Source of the DNA: Calditrichia bacterium
Lineage (GTDB): Bacteria > Calditrichota > Calditrichia > Calditrichales > J004
Direction: 5' to 3'
Length of the DNA: 64,000 nt
NCBI GenBank assembly: GCA_020635035.1
Contig: JACKAO010000002.1
Coordinates: 310,001 to 374,000 of the forward strand
In this document: one piece after another, positions 7,506 to 17,179 of the stretch
How the letters are laid out: every line of letters begins with the position of its first letter
Position numbering within the stretch: the stretch's first letter is position 1
Position numbers and translations under genes: made by a program
The notes under the pieces: generated by a model
Seen by the model: the letters and a program-made list of their open reading frames with translations, nothing else
What the model was told of the DNA's origin: nothing
Databases searched by the model: none

Positions 7506-9602
7506 ATGGCAATCCTAGACAAAAAAAGACAATTAAAAAAAGAACTGTCCTTGTTGCATATATATTCAATTGCTACAGGGGCGACCATTGCTTCAGGATT
7601 CTTTCTTCTACCTGGTTTGGCTTTTAGTAAAGCCGGTTCATCAATGGTTTTCAGTTATTTAATTGCAGTAATTCCAATAATCCCTGCTTTATACAGTAAT
7701 GCTGAACTGTCAACGGCGATGCCGAGAGCAGGAGGGGTTTACTTTTTTCTGGATCGATCTATGGGACCGTTAATGGGTACTATAGGTGGGCTCGGTACAT
7801 GGCTTGCTTTAGCATTAAAAACATCCTTTGCACTTGTTGGTATTGGTGCCTATTTAAGAATATTTTTCCCAAATGTATCAATATTGCCTATTGCTGTCAG
7901 TTTTGCCGTGCTTTTTGGTTTGATCAATTTGTTTGGTGCAAAAAAAGCAGGAAGCTTTCAGATTATTCTTGTCGCTTCAATAATATTTTTACTTATCTGG
8001 TTTGTTATTAGTGGTTTCCCCAAAATAGATATTACTCATTTTTATGATATAGTTAATATTGAATATAACTCAGTTATGGCTACTGCAGGACTTGTATATG
8101 TCAGTTATGTAGGACTTTCTAAAATAGCCAGTGTTTCAGAAGAAGTAAAAAACCCGGAAAAAAATCTGCCCAGGGCAATGTTTCTTGCACTTGCCACAGT
8201 TGTTGTTGTTTATACAATTGGAACTATTATAATGATTGGTGTAATCCCTGGACAAGATCTGGCGAAAAGTTTAACGCCAGTTGCCACAGCCGCAGAAAAA
8301 ATTTCGGGTCCTGTGGGGTCAGTAATAATGACTGTAGCAGCGATATTTGCTTTTCTCTCCGTAGCAAATGTTGGTATTATGAGTTCAAGCAGGTACCCAT
8401 TGGCAATGAGCCGGGATCATTTAATGTCACCTGTGTTTCGTTCTTTGAATAAAAATCAAATACCCCAAAATGCTATTTATGTTACAGTATCAGTTATTAT
8501 ATTGATTTTATTGCTTTTTGATATCCCTAAAATCGCTAAACTTGCCGGGGCTTTTCAGCTTATTTTGTTTGCTCTTTGTTCCCTGGCTGTAATTGTAATG
8601 CGTGAGAGTAAAATTGATTCTTACGATCCGGGATACAGATCACCGCTTTATCCATGGATGCAGATTTTTGGAATAATCACACCTTTCTGGTTGATTGCAG
8701 AAATGGGCTGGTTAACTATACTTTTTTCTTTGGGTTTATTGGTTCTGGGGACAGTATGGTATTTTTATTATGCAAAAGATAAAGTAATAAGAGATGGGGC
8801 AATCTATCATATTTTTGCCCGTTTGGGGGAGTTGCGCTTTGAAGGTTTGGATGCAGAATTGCGTGGGATTCTGAAAGAAAAAGGTTTACGTGAACAAGAT
8901 CCTTTTGATGCAGTTGTTGCAAGTGCCCAAATTATTGATATTAATAAAGAAATAAATTTTCCTGATATTGTTGATCATGCCTCAAAAAAGTTATCACGAT
9001 TATTAGACATAGAAGTTGAAACTTTGAAAAAGGGATTTATGGATGGCACGCATGTAGGTGCTACTCCTGTTTCAAATGGTGCTGCATTACCACATTTACG
9101 TTTGCTAAATATTAAACATTCAGAAATGGTTATTGTTAGAGTAAAAAAAGGTGTATTCGTCGAAATTAACTCAGAAATTTCAGATGTTCATGCTTCATCT
9201 GAAAAAATAAATGCATTTTTCTTTCTGGTAAGCCCCGAAGATAATCCAGGTCAGCATTTACGAATACTAGCCCAAATAGCAAGCCATGTAGATAATCCTA
9301 AATTCATAAGAAATTGGCTTGAAGCTGAAAATGAGCAGGATTTAAAAGAAATGCTGCTTAGGGATGATCGTTTTACACGATTGATTTTAAGACCTGATAC
9401 AAAAGCTGAAGAATTAATAGGTGTAATGATAAGCCAGTTAAATTTACCGGAAGGTTGTCTGATTGCTTTAATTCACAGACAGGGTGAAATAATTGTACCA
9501 AAAGGAAATATACAACTTCAGAAAAATGATCGGTTAACAATAATCGGATATCCGGCAGGAATACAGGAATTATATAAGAAATATGAAATTACGCATCAAT
9601 AA
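7506..9602 (+). CDS. Amino-acid permease fused to a PTS EIIA-like domain and an RCK-C domain
   Basis: The first 425 residues or so form a twelve-segment APC-superfamily permease, with the N-terminal glycine-rich ATGATIASGFF and EEVKNPEKNLPRA in the cytoplasmic loop after segment 6. Residues about 485-620 resemble a fructose-type PTS EIIA domain, with the putative phospho-accepting His in GAALPH at residue 530. Residues about 625-695 resemble a TrkA-C/RCK-C ligand-binding domain (LNLPEGCLIALIHR, NDRLTIIGYP). The expected job is amino-acid or amine uptake gated by cytosolic regulatory modules; the substrate cannot be told. The 698-residue length reflects the fusion. It overlaps the next gene by 20 bases. 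Confidence 0.85.
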   Translation: MAILDKKRQLKKELSLLHIYSIATGATIASGFFLLPGLAFSKAGSSMVFSYLIAVIPIIPALYSNAELSTAMPRAGGVYFFLDRSMGPLMGTIGGLGTWLALALKTSFALVGIGAYLRIFFPNVSILPIAVSFAVLFGLINLFGAKKAGSFQIILVASIIFLLIWFVISGFPKIDITHFYDIVNIEYNSVMATAGLVYVSYVGLSKIASVSEEVKNPEKNLPRAMFLALATVVVVYTIGTIIMIGVIPGQDLAKSLTPVATAAEKISGPVGSVIMTVAAIFAFLSVANVGIMSSSRYPLAMSRDHLMSPVFRSLNKNQIPQNAIYVTVSVIILILLLFDIPKIAKLAGAFQLILFALCSLAVIVMRESKIDSYDPGYRSPLYPWMQIFGIITPFWLIAEMGWLTILFSLGLLVLGTVWYFYYAKDKVIRDGAIYHIFARLGELRFEGLDAELRGILKEKGLREQDPFDAVVASAQIIDINKEINFPDIVDHASKKLSRLLDIEVETLKKGFMDGTHVGATPVSNGAALPHLRLLNIKHSEMVIVRVKKGVFVEINSEISDVHASSEKINAFFFLVSPEDNPGQHLRILAQIASHVDNPKFIRNWLEAENEQDLKEMLLRDDRFTRLILRPDTKAEELIGVMISQLNLPEGCLIALIHRQGEIIVPKGNIQLQKNDRLTIIGYPAGIQELYKKYEITHQ

Positions 9603-10356
9603 CAAACTTATTCCGGGAAGTAATTCAATCTTCATTGATGGGGATAAAAATGGAATTCTTTTTTTACATGGAATTGCTTCAAGTCCGCAAGAGTTTAAGC
9701 AAATTATTCAATCCTTTGAAGCAAAAGGTTTCTACCTAAGTGCACCATTGATGAAAGGCCATGGAACCAACCCTGAAGATTTAAACTCGACAACCTGGCA
9801 GGAATGGTCATCAAATATAAAAACGGAATTGTTTGAACTCAGAAAAAAATGTGAACGAATTATTATTGTAGGCCAATCATCTGGTGCATCACTTGCGCTC
9901 CACATTGCTGCTCACTATCAGGTAGAAGCCTTAATTTTATTTGCTCCTGGTTTAAGTCTTAGCCAAAAAAAAATCTTCAGGCTTCTAAAGACAAGATCCC
10001 TTCTGAAATATCCGTTGATTAAAGATCCATCTATGATTCATAATTTTATTGGATATGATAAAATACCGGCAAAAGCCATTGGACAATTAAAAAAATTGTT
10101 TAATCACCTGAAAGATGATTTGGTAGATATACATTGTCCAGTATTACTGTTTCATGCTTTTGAAGATGATTTTTTTGATTATCTTGGTGCGCAATACATT
10201 TACAATAGTATCTCATCAAAATCCAAACAATTTCTGACTTTGAATAACTCAAACCACATATTAAGTATGGATTCCGAGAGAGAAACGATTTTGAAAGAAA
10301 CCAGACGGTTTGTTGATAAAATTTTTAATGAAGCAACTGCAAGAAAGGGCGCTTGA
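9583..10356 (+). CDS. Alpha/beta hydrolase, carboxylesterase/monoacylglycerol-lipase type
   Basis: A 257-residue cytosolic alpha/beta hydrolase. LHGIASSPQEF near residues 28-38 forms the oxyanion region, GQSSGAS near 101-107 is the nucleophile elbow with Ser in GxSxG, an acidic candidate lies in FHAFEDDFFD, and a His in NSNHILSMD completes a plausible triad. The pattern matches the Est30-like carboxylesterase family. The start overlaps the permease gene upstream, so the two are probably translated together. The substrate is unknown. Confidence 0.8.
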   Translation: MKLRINNKLIPGSNSIFIDGDKNGILFLHGIASSPQEFKQIIQSFEAKGFYLSAPLMKGHGTNPEDLNSTTWQEWSSNIKTELFELRKKCERIIIVGQSSGASLALHIAAHYQVEALILFAPGLSLSQKKIFRLLKTRSLLKYPLIKDPSMIHNFIGYDKIPAKAIGQLKKLFNHLKDDLVDIHCPVLLFHAFEDDFFDYLGAQYIYNSISSKSKQFLTLNNSNHILSMDSERETILKETRRFVDKIFNEATARKGA

Positions 10357-10410
10357 TTAAAATTGTAAAAAGACGTAACTTTCCCAACTGATTATTCTTA
10401 TTGGGATTAT

Positions 10411-11337
10411 ATGTCAGAATTACGGTTTGATCTGATTCACAATCATAATGTAATTGTTGCACCAGAGAGAAATAAAAGACCAGATGACTCATTAGTAATC
10501 AAAGAAGAAACCAAAAATTGTCCATTTTGTCCTGGAAACGAAAACCGTACCCCGCCAGAAAGTTTCAGATTTAATGATGATTTAAATAAATGGACAATCA
10601 GAGCTTTCCCAAATAAATATCCCGCCATTAATCAATCATTAACGAATGGAAATTCAGGATATCAGGAGGTTCTGGTGGAAACGCCTAAACATGATCAAAT
10701 GTTTGGGGAATATTCTTCAAATCAGGTACTAAATCTTCTAAACGCATATAAAAACAGAATATTAGAAATAAAAAGCAAAAGAAACACAAAAATTGTATTT
10801 GTGTTTAAAAACCATGGAAAACAGGCAGGAGCATCTTTAAAGCATCCACATTCACAAATAGTTGGTTTAGATTTTCTGTCCGATCCACTTAAAGAAAAAT
10901 TTAGAGCTTTAAAAAGCTACTTTAATAAAGAAAATAAATGCTATTATTGCAATTTGCTGTCTTTGGGAAAAACAATTTATAAATCATTTCATTTTAGAGC
11001 GATTATTCCAAATGAAAGCAGATTTGCATATGAATGCTGGATTATTCCTGAAAAGCACCAGGTTTTTTATGAAAACATCAGTGATACTGAAACAGGTGAT
11101 TTAGCCCAGATGATCATGAAGATCGTTAATGCAATTAATATTAAATTAGACAATCCACCGTTTAATTTAGTATTACAAAATGGAATATATGATGAAGAAA
11201 TAGGTGATAGTTTTCATTGGCATTTGCAACTTATTCCAAGGCTATATCAACTTGCCGGTTTTGAATGGGCTACCGGGATGTTTATAAATCCGGTGGAGCC
11301 GGAAAAAGCCGCGTCTGAACTTAGAAAACTCATCTGA
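10411..11337 (+). CDS. galT: Galactose-1-phosphate uridylyltransferase family protein
   Basis: This HIT-superfamily nucleotidyltransferase transfers UMP between UDP-glucose and galactose 1-phosphate in the Leloir pathway. The 308-residue product has zinc-ligand-like CPFCPGNE near residues 34-41, the active-site triad as HPHSQI near 147-152 and a second histidine cluster HWHLQLIPR near 271-279. A further Cys pair occurs in CYYCNLL. It sits directly before glgA. A role as ADP-glucose or generic hexose-1-phosphate nucleotidyltransferase cannot be excluded. Confidence 0.85.
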   Translation: MSELRFDLIHNHNVIVAPERNKRPDDSLVIKEETKNCPFCPGNENRTPPESFRFNDDLNKWTIRAFPNKYPAINQSLTNGNSGYQEVLVETPKHDQMFGEYSSNQVLNLLNAYKNRILEIKSKRNTKIVFVFKNHGKQAGASLKHPHSQIVGLDFLSDPLKEKFRALKSYFNKENKCYYCNLLSLGKTIYKSFHFRAIIPNESRFAYECWIIPEKHQVFYENISDTETGDLAQMIMKIVNAINIKLDNPPFNLVLQNGIYDEEIGDSFHWHLQLIPRLYQLAGFEWATGMFINPVEPEKAASELRKLI

Positions 11338-11349
11338 AAAGAGGAAAAA

Positions 11350-12828
11350 ATGAAGCAGTTTAAGATTTTATATTTGGCATCTGAAGTAACACCATTTGCC
11401 CGCGCTGGTGGTTTGGCTGATGTAACAGGTGCGCTTCCTAAAGCGCTTAAAAACCTGAATCAGGAAATACGAATAATTATGCCTAAATATAAATTTATTA
11501 ACGAAAGAAAATTTGTACTCAGAGAAGTTATTCGTTTAAGAGATATTCCTGTTACAGTTAACGGCAGAACAGAGATGGCAAATGTAAAATCTGCTTTTTT
11601 ACCCGAAAGCAAAGTACAGGTTTATTTTATTGAAATCGCCGACTTTTTTTCAAAACCGGGATTGTACAGGGATCCAATAACAAATGAGATATATGAAGAT
11701 AATGCAGAGCGTTTTGCCTTTTTTGCGAAAGCAGCAATGGAAACTTTAAAAACTTTGTCCTGGCAGCCCGATGTTATCCATTGTAATGAATGGCAGACAG
11801 CATATGTACCTGTCTATTTAAAAACTATATATCAGGGTGATGAGTTTTTTAAAGGTATAAAAACAGTCTATACCTTACACAATCTAACAAACCAGGGAGC
11901 TTTTGATAAATCTGTTGCACAAAAAATAGATTTCGATGAAAATGAAGTTAAAGAAGATGGAATGTTTGGAAAAGACAATAAGCTCAATTTAACAAAAGCG
12001 GCTATTTATTTTTCAGATTTTATCACCACTGTATCAGAAAACTACGCGAATGAAATTATAGAAAACGATGAAATCGGATATAATTTCGGACCGTTGCTTA
12101 ACGATAAAGGTGAAAATTTTGAAGGAATTTTAAACGGGGTTGATTATGCTATCTGGTCACCCAGCAAAGATAAATCATTGCCCGCTAATTATTCAGTTGA
12201 AGACCTTTCCGGAAAAGAAGAAAACAAAAAAGCCTTATTAATGCGACTGGGAATGACTTACACTGAAGGAACTCCTGTTTTAGGAATGGTCTCAAAATTA
12301 GCAGAACAAAAAGGTTTGGATATTGTTCTTGAAGCAATCCCGGAATTAATGAAAAAAAATGTTCAGCTTTGTATTCTTGGTGAAGGTGATCCGGAGATTG
12401 CGCAAAAACTAATGGATGCACAAAAAAAGTATCCTGGTAAAGTTAGCATAAATGTAACGTATGATGAAAAAATGTCGCATCTTTTTGAAGCAGGACTAGA
12501 TATTTTTATTATGCCTTCCAAATACGAACCCTGTGGTTTGAATCAAATTTTTAGTCTCAAATATGGAACTGTTCCTGTTGTATCACCTATAGGTGGTTTG
12601 CTTGATACAGTTGTTGATTATGACCAGCAGATTGATGATGGGACAGGTTTTGTAATGGAAAAATTATCTGTAAACAGTCTTGTTGAAGCAATTGACAGAG
12701 CCATTGAACTTTATTCGGATAAAAATAAATGGCAAAAAATGCAAAAACGAATCATGGAAGAAGATTTTTCCTGGGAAATTTCTGCTAAGAGATACCTTGA
12801 TATCTATGAAAAAATGATAACAGGGTAA
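11350..12828 (+). CDS. glgA: Glycogen/starch synthase, ADP-glucose type (GT5)
   Basis: GlgA extends alpha-1,4-glucan chains using a nucleotide-activated glucose. The 492-residue protein has the GT5 Rossmann pair: an N-terminal ASEVTPFARAGGLADVTGAL stretch near residues 10-29 and the C-terminal EPCGLNQIFSLKYGTVPVV-type acceptor/nucleotide loop near 395-413. In the N-terminal KxGGL motif the usual Lys is Arg (RAGGL), a conservative but notable change in the donor-binding loop. A ribosome binding site GAGGAAAA precedes the ATG. glgB, glgC and glgP are not in the window. Confidence 0.94.
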   Translation: MKQFKILYLASEVTPFARAGGLADVTGALPKALKNLNQEIRIIMPKYKFINERKFVLREVIRLRDIPVTVNGRTEMANVKSAFLPESKVQVYFIEIADFFSKPGLYRDPITNEIYEDNAERFAFFAKAAMETLKTLSWQPDVIHCNEWQTAYVPVYLKTIYQGDEFFKGIKTVYTLHNLTNQGAFDKSVAQKIDFDENEVKEDGMFGKDNKLNLTKAAIYFSDFITTVSENYANEIIENDEIGYNFGPLLNDKGENFEGILNGVDYAIWSPSKDKSLPANYSVEDLSGKEENKKALLMRLGMTYTEGTPVLGMVSKLAEQKGLDIVLEAIPELMKKNVQLCILGEGDPEIAQKLMDAQKKYPGKVSINVTYDEKMSHLFEAGLDIFIMPSKYEPCGLNQIFSLKYGTVPVVSPIGGLLDTVVDYDQQIDDGTGFVMEKLSVNSLVEAIDRAIELYSDKNKWQKMQKRIMEEDFSWEISAKRYLDIYEKMITG

Positions 12829-12852
12829 GAAAAGGTTGTATATACTTAAAAA

Positions 12853-13428
12853 ATGAACAAAGCAGTATTTCTGGACCGGGACGGTACTATTAATGAAGAG
12901 ATGGGATATATAAATCATATCTCTAGATTTAAAATTTTTGATTATTTCTTTCCTGCCTTAAAAATCTTAAAAGACCTGGGTTATAAAGTAATCATAATAA
13001 CGAACCAGTCAGGAATTGCACGTGGTTATTTCAGTGAGTCCCTGGTAAAAGAAATACATTCTTCTTTGAAATTAGAAGCCCAAAATAAGGGCACAGAAAT
13101 TGATGGAATATACTATTGTCCACATCACAAAGATGGAATTATAGAAAAATATTCGATTGAATGTACCTGCAGAAAGCCAAAACCAGGCTTGATATTAAAG
13201 GCAAAACAAGAACATGATATTAACTTCTCAGAATCCTTTATGATTGGAGACAGGTATAAAGATATGGAGTTTGCTTTTAAAAACGGTTTAAAAACTATTA
13301 TGGTAATGACAGGATACGGAATTGGTGAATACACGTATCAAAAAAATACATGGCCACAATTACCAGATTATATTTGTGAGAATATTCTGCAAGCAGCAGA
13401 AACAATTTCTAATTTGAAACTTCGCTGA
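12853..13428 (+). CDS. gmhB: D-glycero-D-manno-heptose-1,7-bisphosphate 7-phosphatase
   Basis: GmhB dephosphorylates heptose 1,7-bisphosphate on the way to ADP-heptose for LPS inner core. The 191-residue HAD-family protein opens with FLDRDGTINEE (catalytic Asp pair), has TNQSGIARG (motif II region), the GmhB zinc loop with CPHHKDG and CTCRKPKPG, and the GDRYKDMEFA motif IV. A related histidinol-phosphatase role is possible, but the zinc loop and the presence of heptosyltransferase-like and waaA genes in the window favour the LPS assignment. Confidence 0.88.
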   Translation: MNKAVFLDRDGTINEEMGYINHISRFKIFDYFFPALKILKDLGYKVIIITNQSGIARGYFSESLVKEIHSSLKLEAQNKGTEIDGIYYCPHHKDGIIEKYSIECTCRKPKPGLILKAKQEHDINFSESFMIGDRYKDMEFAFKNGLKTIMVMTGYGIGEYTYQKNTWPQLPDYICENILQAAETISNLKLR

Positions 13429-13511
13429 CGCAATTGAGTTTGATTAACTTGCAGATTGACATAGAAATAGTGATTAAGTAACTTAAAATCTTTTTGTTTG
13501 GAAAAATTATA

Positions 13512-14684
13512 ATGACTAAAAAAATTGTTCTGCTTTTGCTTATTCTTGCTGCATGGTCATGCACAACTCTTGACCCAAACCAGGATCCGAATCCATCTTA
13601 TACGGTTGACGGTCGTTATGGCAATTATGTAAGCGATACATTGTATGCAATAGCTGATTCTATTAATCCTGTAGGGTATGCCGTAACCGGATTTGCTGAT
13701 AAATTGATTGTTGGAAATCTTGGTGGTATAGATGCAGGTTTTCTGATTAATTTTGTTGATTTACCGGCAGATACAGTTGTCGTGGATTCAGCATTTGTAA
13801 ATTTAACAACGGTCAACAGCTTTGGTAATAATGCGACAGATAAGGTTGATGTTGAATTCTATACTGTCTTGGAAACATGGGATAGTTATGCAGATACAAT
13901 TTCAACCTGGCGAAACCCGCCTTTAGGTGAAATGCTTGGACAGGTAAGTATTGCTATAAAAGATTCTTCCAAGAACAAATTAAAAATTCCCGATGACGTT
14001 TTTTATAAGTGGCGCTCAGAAAATGATTCGCTAAATACCGGATTATATGTAAAACTGAGTGATTCATACAAAGATGTTGTTTGTGAATTCGGATCATTGA
14101 GTTCTTCCAATGTACCTTTTCTAACATATCATACACACACAGATACATCATCGTTAATTGATACAATGCTGACGTCGCGCGATGTCACAATTTTTAACTA
14201 TGATAGTTTTATGAGTCCGGCACTAGAGCATGAAGAAAACACTATTCTGATTTCAAGCGGAGTTATAAATAATATTCTGCTCAAGTTTGATCTGGATCAG
14301 ATACCGGCTGATGCTATTTATTATAGTGCGGATCTTATTTTAACAGGCACAGATAAGTCTGATTATGAAAACCCGGAAAATAAATCATCATTTTTATTAC
14401 GTCCGGTTGAAGATATCACCAGTGGAGAATACAGTCCTAATAAATCCATAGGAATGATAGCAGATGGATCTGAAGCGATTATCAATGGAACATATAAATC
14501 TATTTTTGCATCGGATGTTATCCAGGAAATTAAAAATGGATCGTATACGCATCAGTGGTTTTCCTTCTCATTTTTAACGACGGATGAAGATTTGTCGGTT
14601 AAATATTATTATGGGGCAAAAGCAGATTTATCTGTAGCACCAAAATTGATCGTAAAGTACTTAAAAGCTAATAACCAGGAATAA
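13512..14684 (+). CDS. Secreted lipoprotein with DNRLRE-like beta domain
   Basis: The 390-residue product starts at ATG 13512 (a TTG start at 13494 is less likely). It opens with a lipoprotein signal peptide ending in the lipobox AAWSC, so it should be lipid-anchored. The rest is beta-rich with repeated patterns such as LLKFDLDQIP and a closing APKLIVKY, like the DNRLRE family of surface proteins. No catalytic motif is visible. It heads a tight trio with a beta-barrel and a TPR protein (gaps of 2 and 14 bases), pointing to an envelope assembly. Function is unknown. Confidence 0.75.
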   Translation: MTKKIVLLLLILAAWSCTTLDPNQDPNPSYTVDGRYGNYVSDTLYAIADSINPVGYAVTGFADKLIVGNLGGIDAGFLINFVDLPADTVVVDSAFVNLTTVNSFGNNATDKVDVEFYTVLETWDSYADTISTWRNPPLGEMLGQVSIAIKDSSKNKLKIPDDVFYKWRSENDSLNTGLYVKLSDSYKDVVCEFGSLSSSNVPFLTYHTHTDTSSLIDTMLTSRDVTIFNYDSFMSPALEHEENTILISSGVINNILLKFDLDQIPADAIYYSADLILTGTDKSDYENPENKSSFLLRPVEDITSGEYSPNKSIGMIADGSEAIINGTYKSIFASDVIQEIKNGSYTHQWFSFSFLTTDEDLSVKYYYGAKADLSVAPKLIVKYLKANNQE

Positions 14685-14686
14685 CT

Positions 14687-15889
14687 TTGAAAATAAAAAA
14701 TAGTATTTTCCTGATACTGATTTTTGTATCAGCAACAATAGCAGGTGAGTCTCAATTCGGGTTAGTAAACAATACAATGGGTAATGTAGTCTTACCATAC
14801 TCTTCTGCAGGTATCGCCCGCTCATATGAAGTAGCACATCTGGATTCGGTTCAGGTAAATATGTCTAATATTGCATCAGCGACAGATATTTCATATACAA
14901 CATTTTCTTTCAATATTGGATATAATGGAATTTGGGGAGAAAACAGGCAGCAAAAAACCTTTATTGACCATGCAAATTTTCAGGGTGGCCGATTGGCAAT
15001 TCCTGTTATGAAAAAAAGTCTGATCTTTGTAATGGGTTTGCAGCCACTTACTTCAATTGAGCAAAGACTTTCTTCATCTCTTCAGTCTGACACAACGGAT
15101 GTAACAGAAAATTTATTTATTCGCGGTGGATTAAGCCGGGCTAATTTTAATTTTGCATATAAACTGTTGCCGAATCTTTCAGTTGGGCTTGGTTACGAAT
15201 ACACTTTTGGAAAAGTCTCTGAAAATGTAGTGGTAAATATTGCTGATGATCTGGATTCTGAAATCGACATGGTATATGATAATAAAGTATACGGAAACGG
15301 ATTAGTTTTTAGCATCCATAGTAATCCGATAGAAAATTTAAATATCGGTTTTGTTTTCAGATCGCCTGTATTGGGCGAGCTGACAAAAACAGGGGAGACT
15401 CTTTCTGATGTTTTAAATGCAGATGTCACAAAAGATATTACATTACCTGCTCAGATAAATTTTGGTTTAGAATACAAAATTAACAATGATTATGCTCTTG
15501 GTATGGATCTTATTTTCCAAGACTGGAAAAACGGCTATAAAATTGATGATAAAACAATTGCTCAGCATAATACTTATTACCATATTGGAGCAGGATTTGA
15601 AAGCAAAGGAAGCGATCGTAAATTTGTAAAATACTCTGAACAGATTGATTATCGTATGGGTGCATATTATAACCAACTTGCTCAGCTATATAATAATAAA
15701 AGTGTAAATGAAATGGGATTAACGCTTGGGATGTCATTGCCTATTGATAAATTCAGATCAAAAATCGATTTATCTGCATTTATTGCTAAACGTGGTGACC
15801 TGGGCAAAAACGTATTGGAAGAAACAATATTAGGTTTAGGATTTTCAATCAGTGCTAATGAATTATGGTTTGTTAATATTGAAGATTAA
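14687..15889 (+). CDS. Outer-membrane beta-barrel protein (OmpP1/FadL- or PorV-like)
   Basis: A 400-residue protein with a signal peptide ending near IAGES. Alternating hydrophobic strands run to the C-terminus, including LSVGLGYEYTFGKVSENV and DYALGMDLIFQDWKNGY, typical of an outer-membrane barrel. The N-terminal GLVNNTMGNVVLPYSSAG segment resembles the plug-like start of FadL/PorV-family barrels. The start is TTG at 14687, two bases after the lipoprotein stop, so the pair is translationally linked. Transported substrate or partner is unknown. Confidence 0.72.
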   Translation: MKIKNSIFLILIFVSATIAGESQFGLVNNTMGNVVLPYSSAGIARSYEVAHLDSVQVNMSNIASATDISYTTFSFNIGYNGIWGENRQQKTFIDHANFQGGRLAIPVMKKSLIFVMGLQPLTSIEQRLSSSLQSDTTDVTENLFIRGGLSRANFNFAYKLLPNLSVGLGYEYTFGKVSENVVVNIADDLDSEIDMVYDNKVYGNGLVFSIHSNPIENLNIGFVFRSPVLGELTKTGETLSDVLNADVTKDITLPAQINFGLEYKINNDYALGMDLIFQDWKNGYKIDDKTIAQHNTYYHIGAGFESKGSDRKFVKYSEQIDYRMGAYYNQLAQLYNNKSVNEMGLTLGMSLPIDKFRSKIDLSAFIAKRGDLGKNVLEETILGLGFSISANELWFVNIED

Positions 15890-15903
15890 GAGTGGGGTAT
15901 ACT

Positions 15904-17166
15904 ATGAATAATACAAAACGATTATTTTGGATATCAGTTTTAATAATGTTTTCCTTTTCTTTCGCTGTCAGCCAGGAAGCATTGTTTGATGAAGAAGAAA
16001 AACAGGAAGATTCAAACTGTGTACCGGAAGACTTGTCAGTAATTTATGATAAATATGCAAATGCAGAAGATGCAGAGAATATGGTAAGACAATGGTACAG
16101 TTTTGGAAGTGAACATCATAAAAACAAGAATTATGATAAAGCCCTTCCGTATCTTTGGAAAGTTTTTGTAAATGACAGTTCCAAACGCGGAAATCTGGCC
16201 ATTGGTAAAATTGCAGAAATTTACTTCACTCAACAAAAAATTGACAGCACGCTGATCGCCTGTTATAAAGGATTGGCAAAATTTCCTGATCAGCAAAAAT
16301 TACACTATTATGCAGGATTTATTCAAAAGGAACTTGGAAAAGCTCTTTGCGCGATACCGCATTATGAATCATTGGTAGAAAATAATCCTGACAGTAAATC
16401 TTATCTTGCAGAGCTGGCTTTTCTTTATTACAAAGCACAGGATGAAAAATGTATTGCAATGCAGCAGCGAGTTGTTGCATTAGATGATTCAGACACAAGT
16501 GCAAAAGAAGCCTTGGCTACATATATGTCGTCCTTTGGACAAAGCCCGATTAAATTGTATCGAGAAACATGTCAGTCTTCTCCCGATAATTTTGATGCCT
16601 GCCGTTCTTATGCAAAATTAGCCCTTGAAGAAGGACTATATCAGGAAGCGGTTGATGCATATACAAAAGTGATTGCAAAACAACCAACTGCACAGGACTA
16701 CCAAAGAAGAGCAACCGCCTACGAAAACTTAAGTCAATTCAGCAGTGCTATTAATGATTTGAATGAATGGTTAAAACTGGATCCTGATAATCCGGATATT
16801 ATGCTATTAATCGCTGTTAACTATAGCAGTGCTAAAAACTTCTCGACGGCCAATAACTGGATAAACAGTGCACTTCGTAAAAAATCGGGATATGGTAAAG
16901 CATACATCGTCCGTGGTGAAATGTATGAAAATATGGTTTTATATTGCCAAAATCAGAGAGATACCAATAAGCCCAAACTGGAAGATAAAATTGTTTATGA
17001 AAAAGCAATCCAGGTATATGAGCAGGCCTTATCAGATATAGCTTTTAAATCGGATGCGCGGACTAAGATTAACAACCTGAAACCATTTATTCGTACAAAA
17101 GAAGAAGTATTTATGGAGCCTGGTGCAAAGGTAACGAGCTCTTGCTATAGTTTTCTTGTTGACTAA
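15904..17166 (+). CDS. Secreted tetratricopeptide-repeat protein
   Basis: The start is placed at ATG 15904, preceded by a GTGGGG ribosome-binding-like stretch. An N-terminal signal peptide (FSFAVSQEA) is followed by an acidic linker and about eight TPR-like helical pairs, for example ALPYLWKVF, EAVDAYTKVIAKQPTAQDYQ and SAINDLNEWLKLDPDNPD. TPR arrays bind protein partners; here the product is probably periplasmic or anchored at the outer membrane with the barrel and lipoprotein encoded just upstream. Several Cys residues occur in the mature region. The specific role is unknown. Confidence 0.75.
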   Translation: MNNTKRLFWISVLIMFSFSFAVSQEALFDEEEKQEDSNCVPEDLSVIYDKYANAEDAENMVRQWYSFGSEHHKNKNYDKALPYLWKVFVNDSSKRGNLAIGKIAEIYFTQQKIDSTLIACYKGLAKFPDQQKLHYYAGFIQKELGKALCAIPHYESLVENNPDSKSYLAELAFLYYKAQDEKCIAMQQRVVALDDSDTSAKEALATYMSSFGQSPIKLYRETCQSSPDNFDACRSYAKLALEEGLYQEAVDAYTKVIAKQPTAQDYQRRATAYENLSQFSSAINDLNEWLKLDPDNPDIMLLIAVNYSSAKNFSTANNWINSALRKKSGYGKAYIVRGEMYENMVLYCQNQRDTNKPKLEDKIVYEKAIQVYEQALSDIAFKSDARTKINNLKPFIRTKEEVFMEPGAKVTSSCYSFLVD

Positions 17167-17179
17167 TAAGGAAATAACC

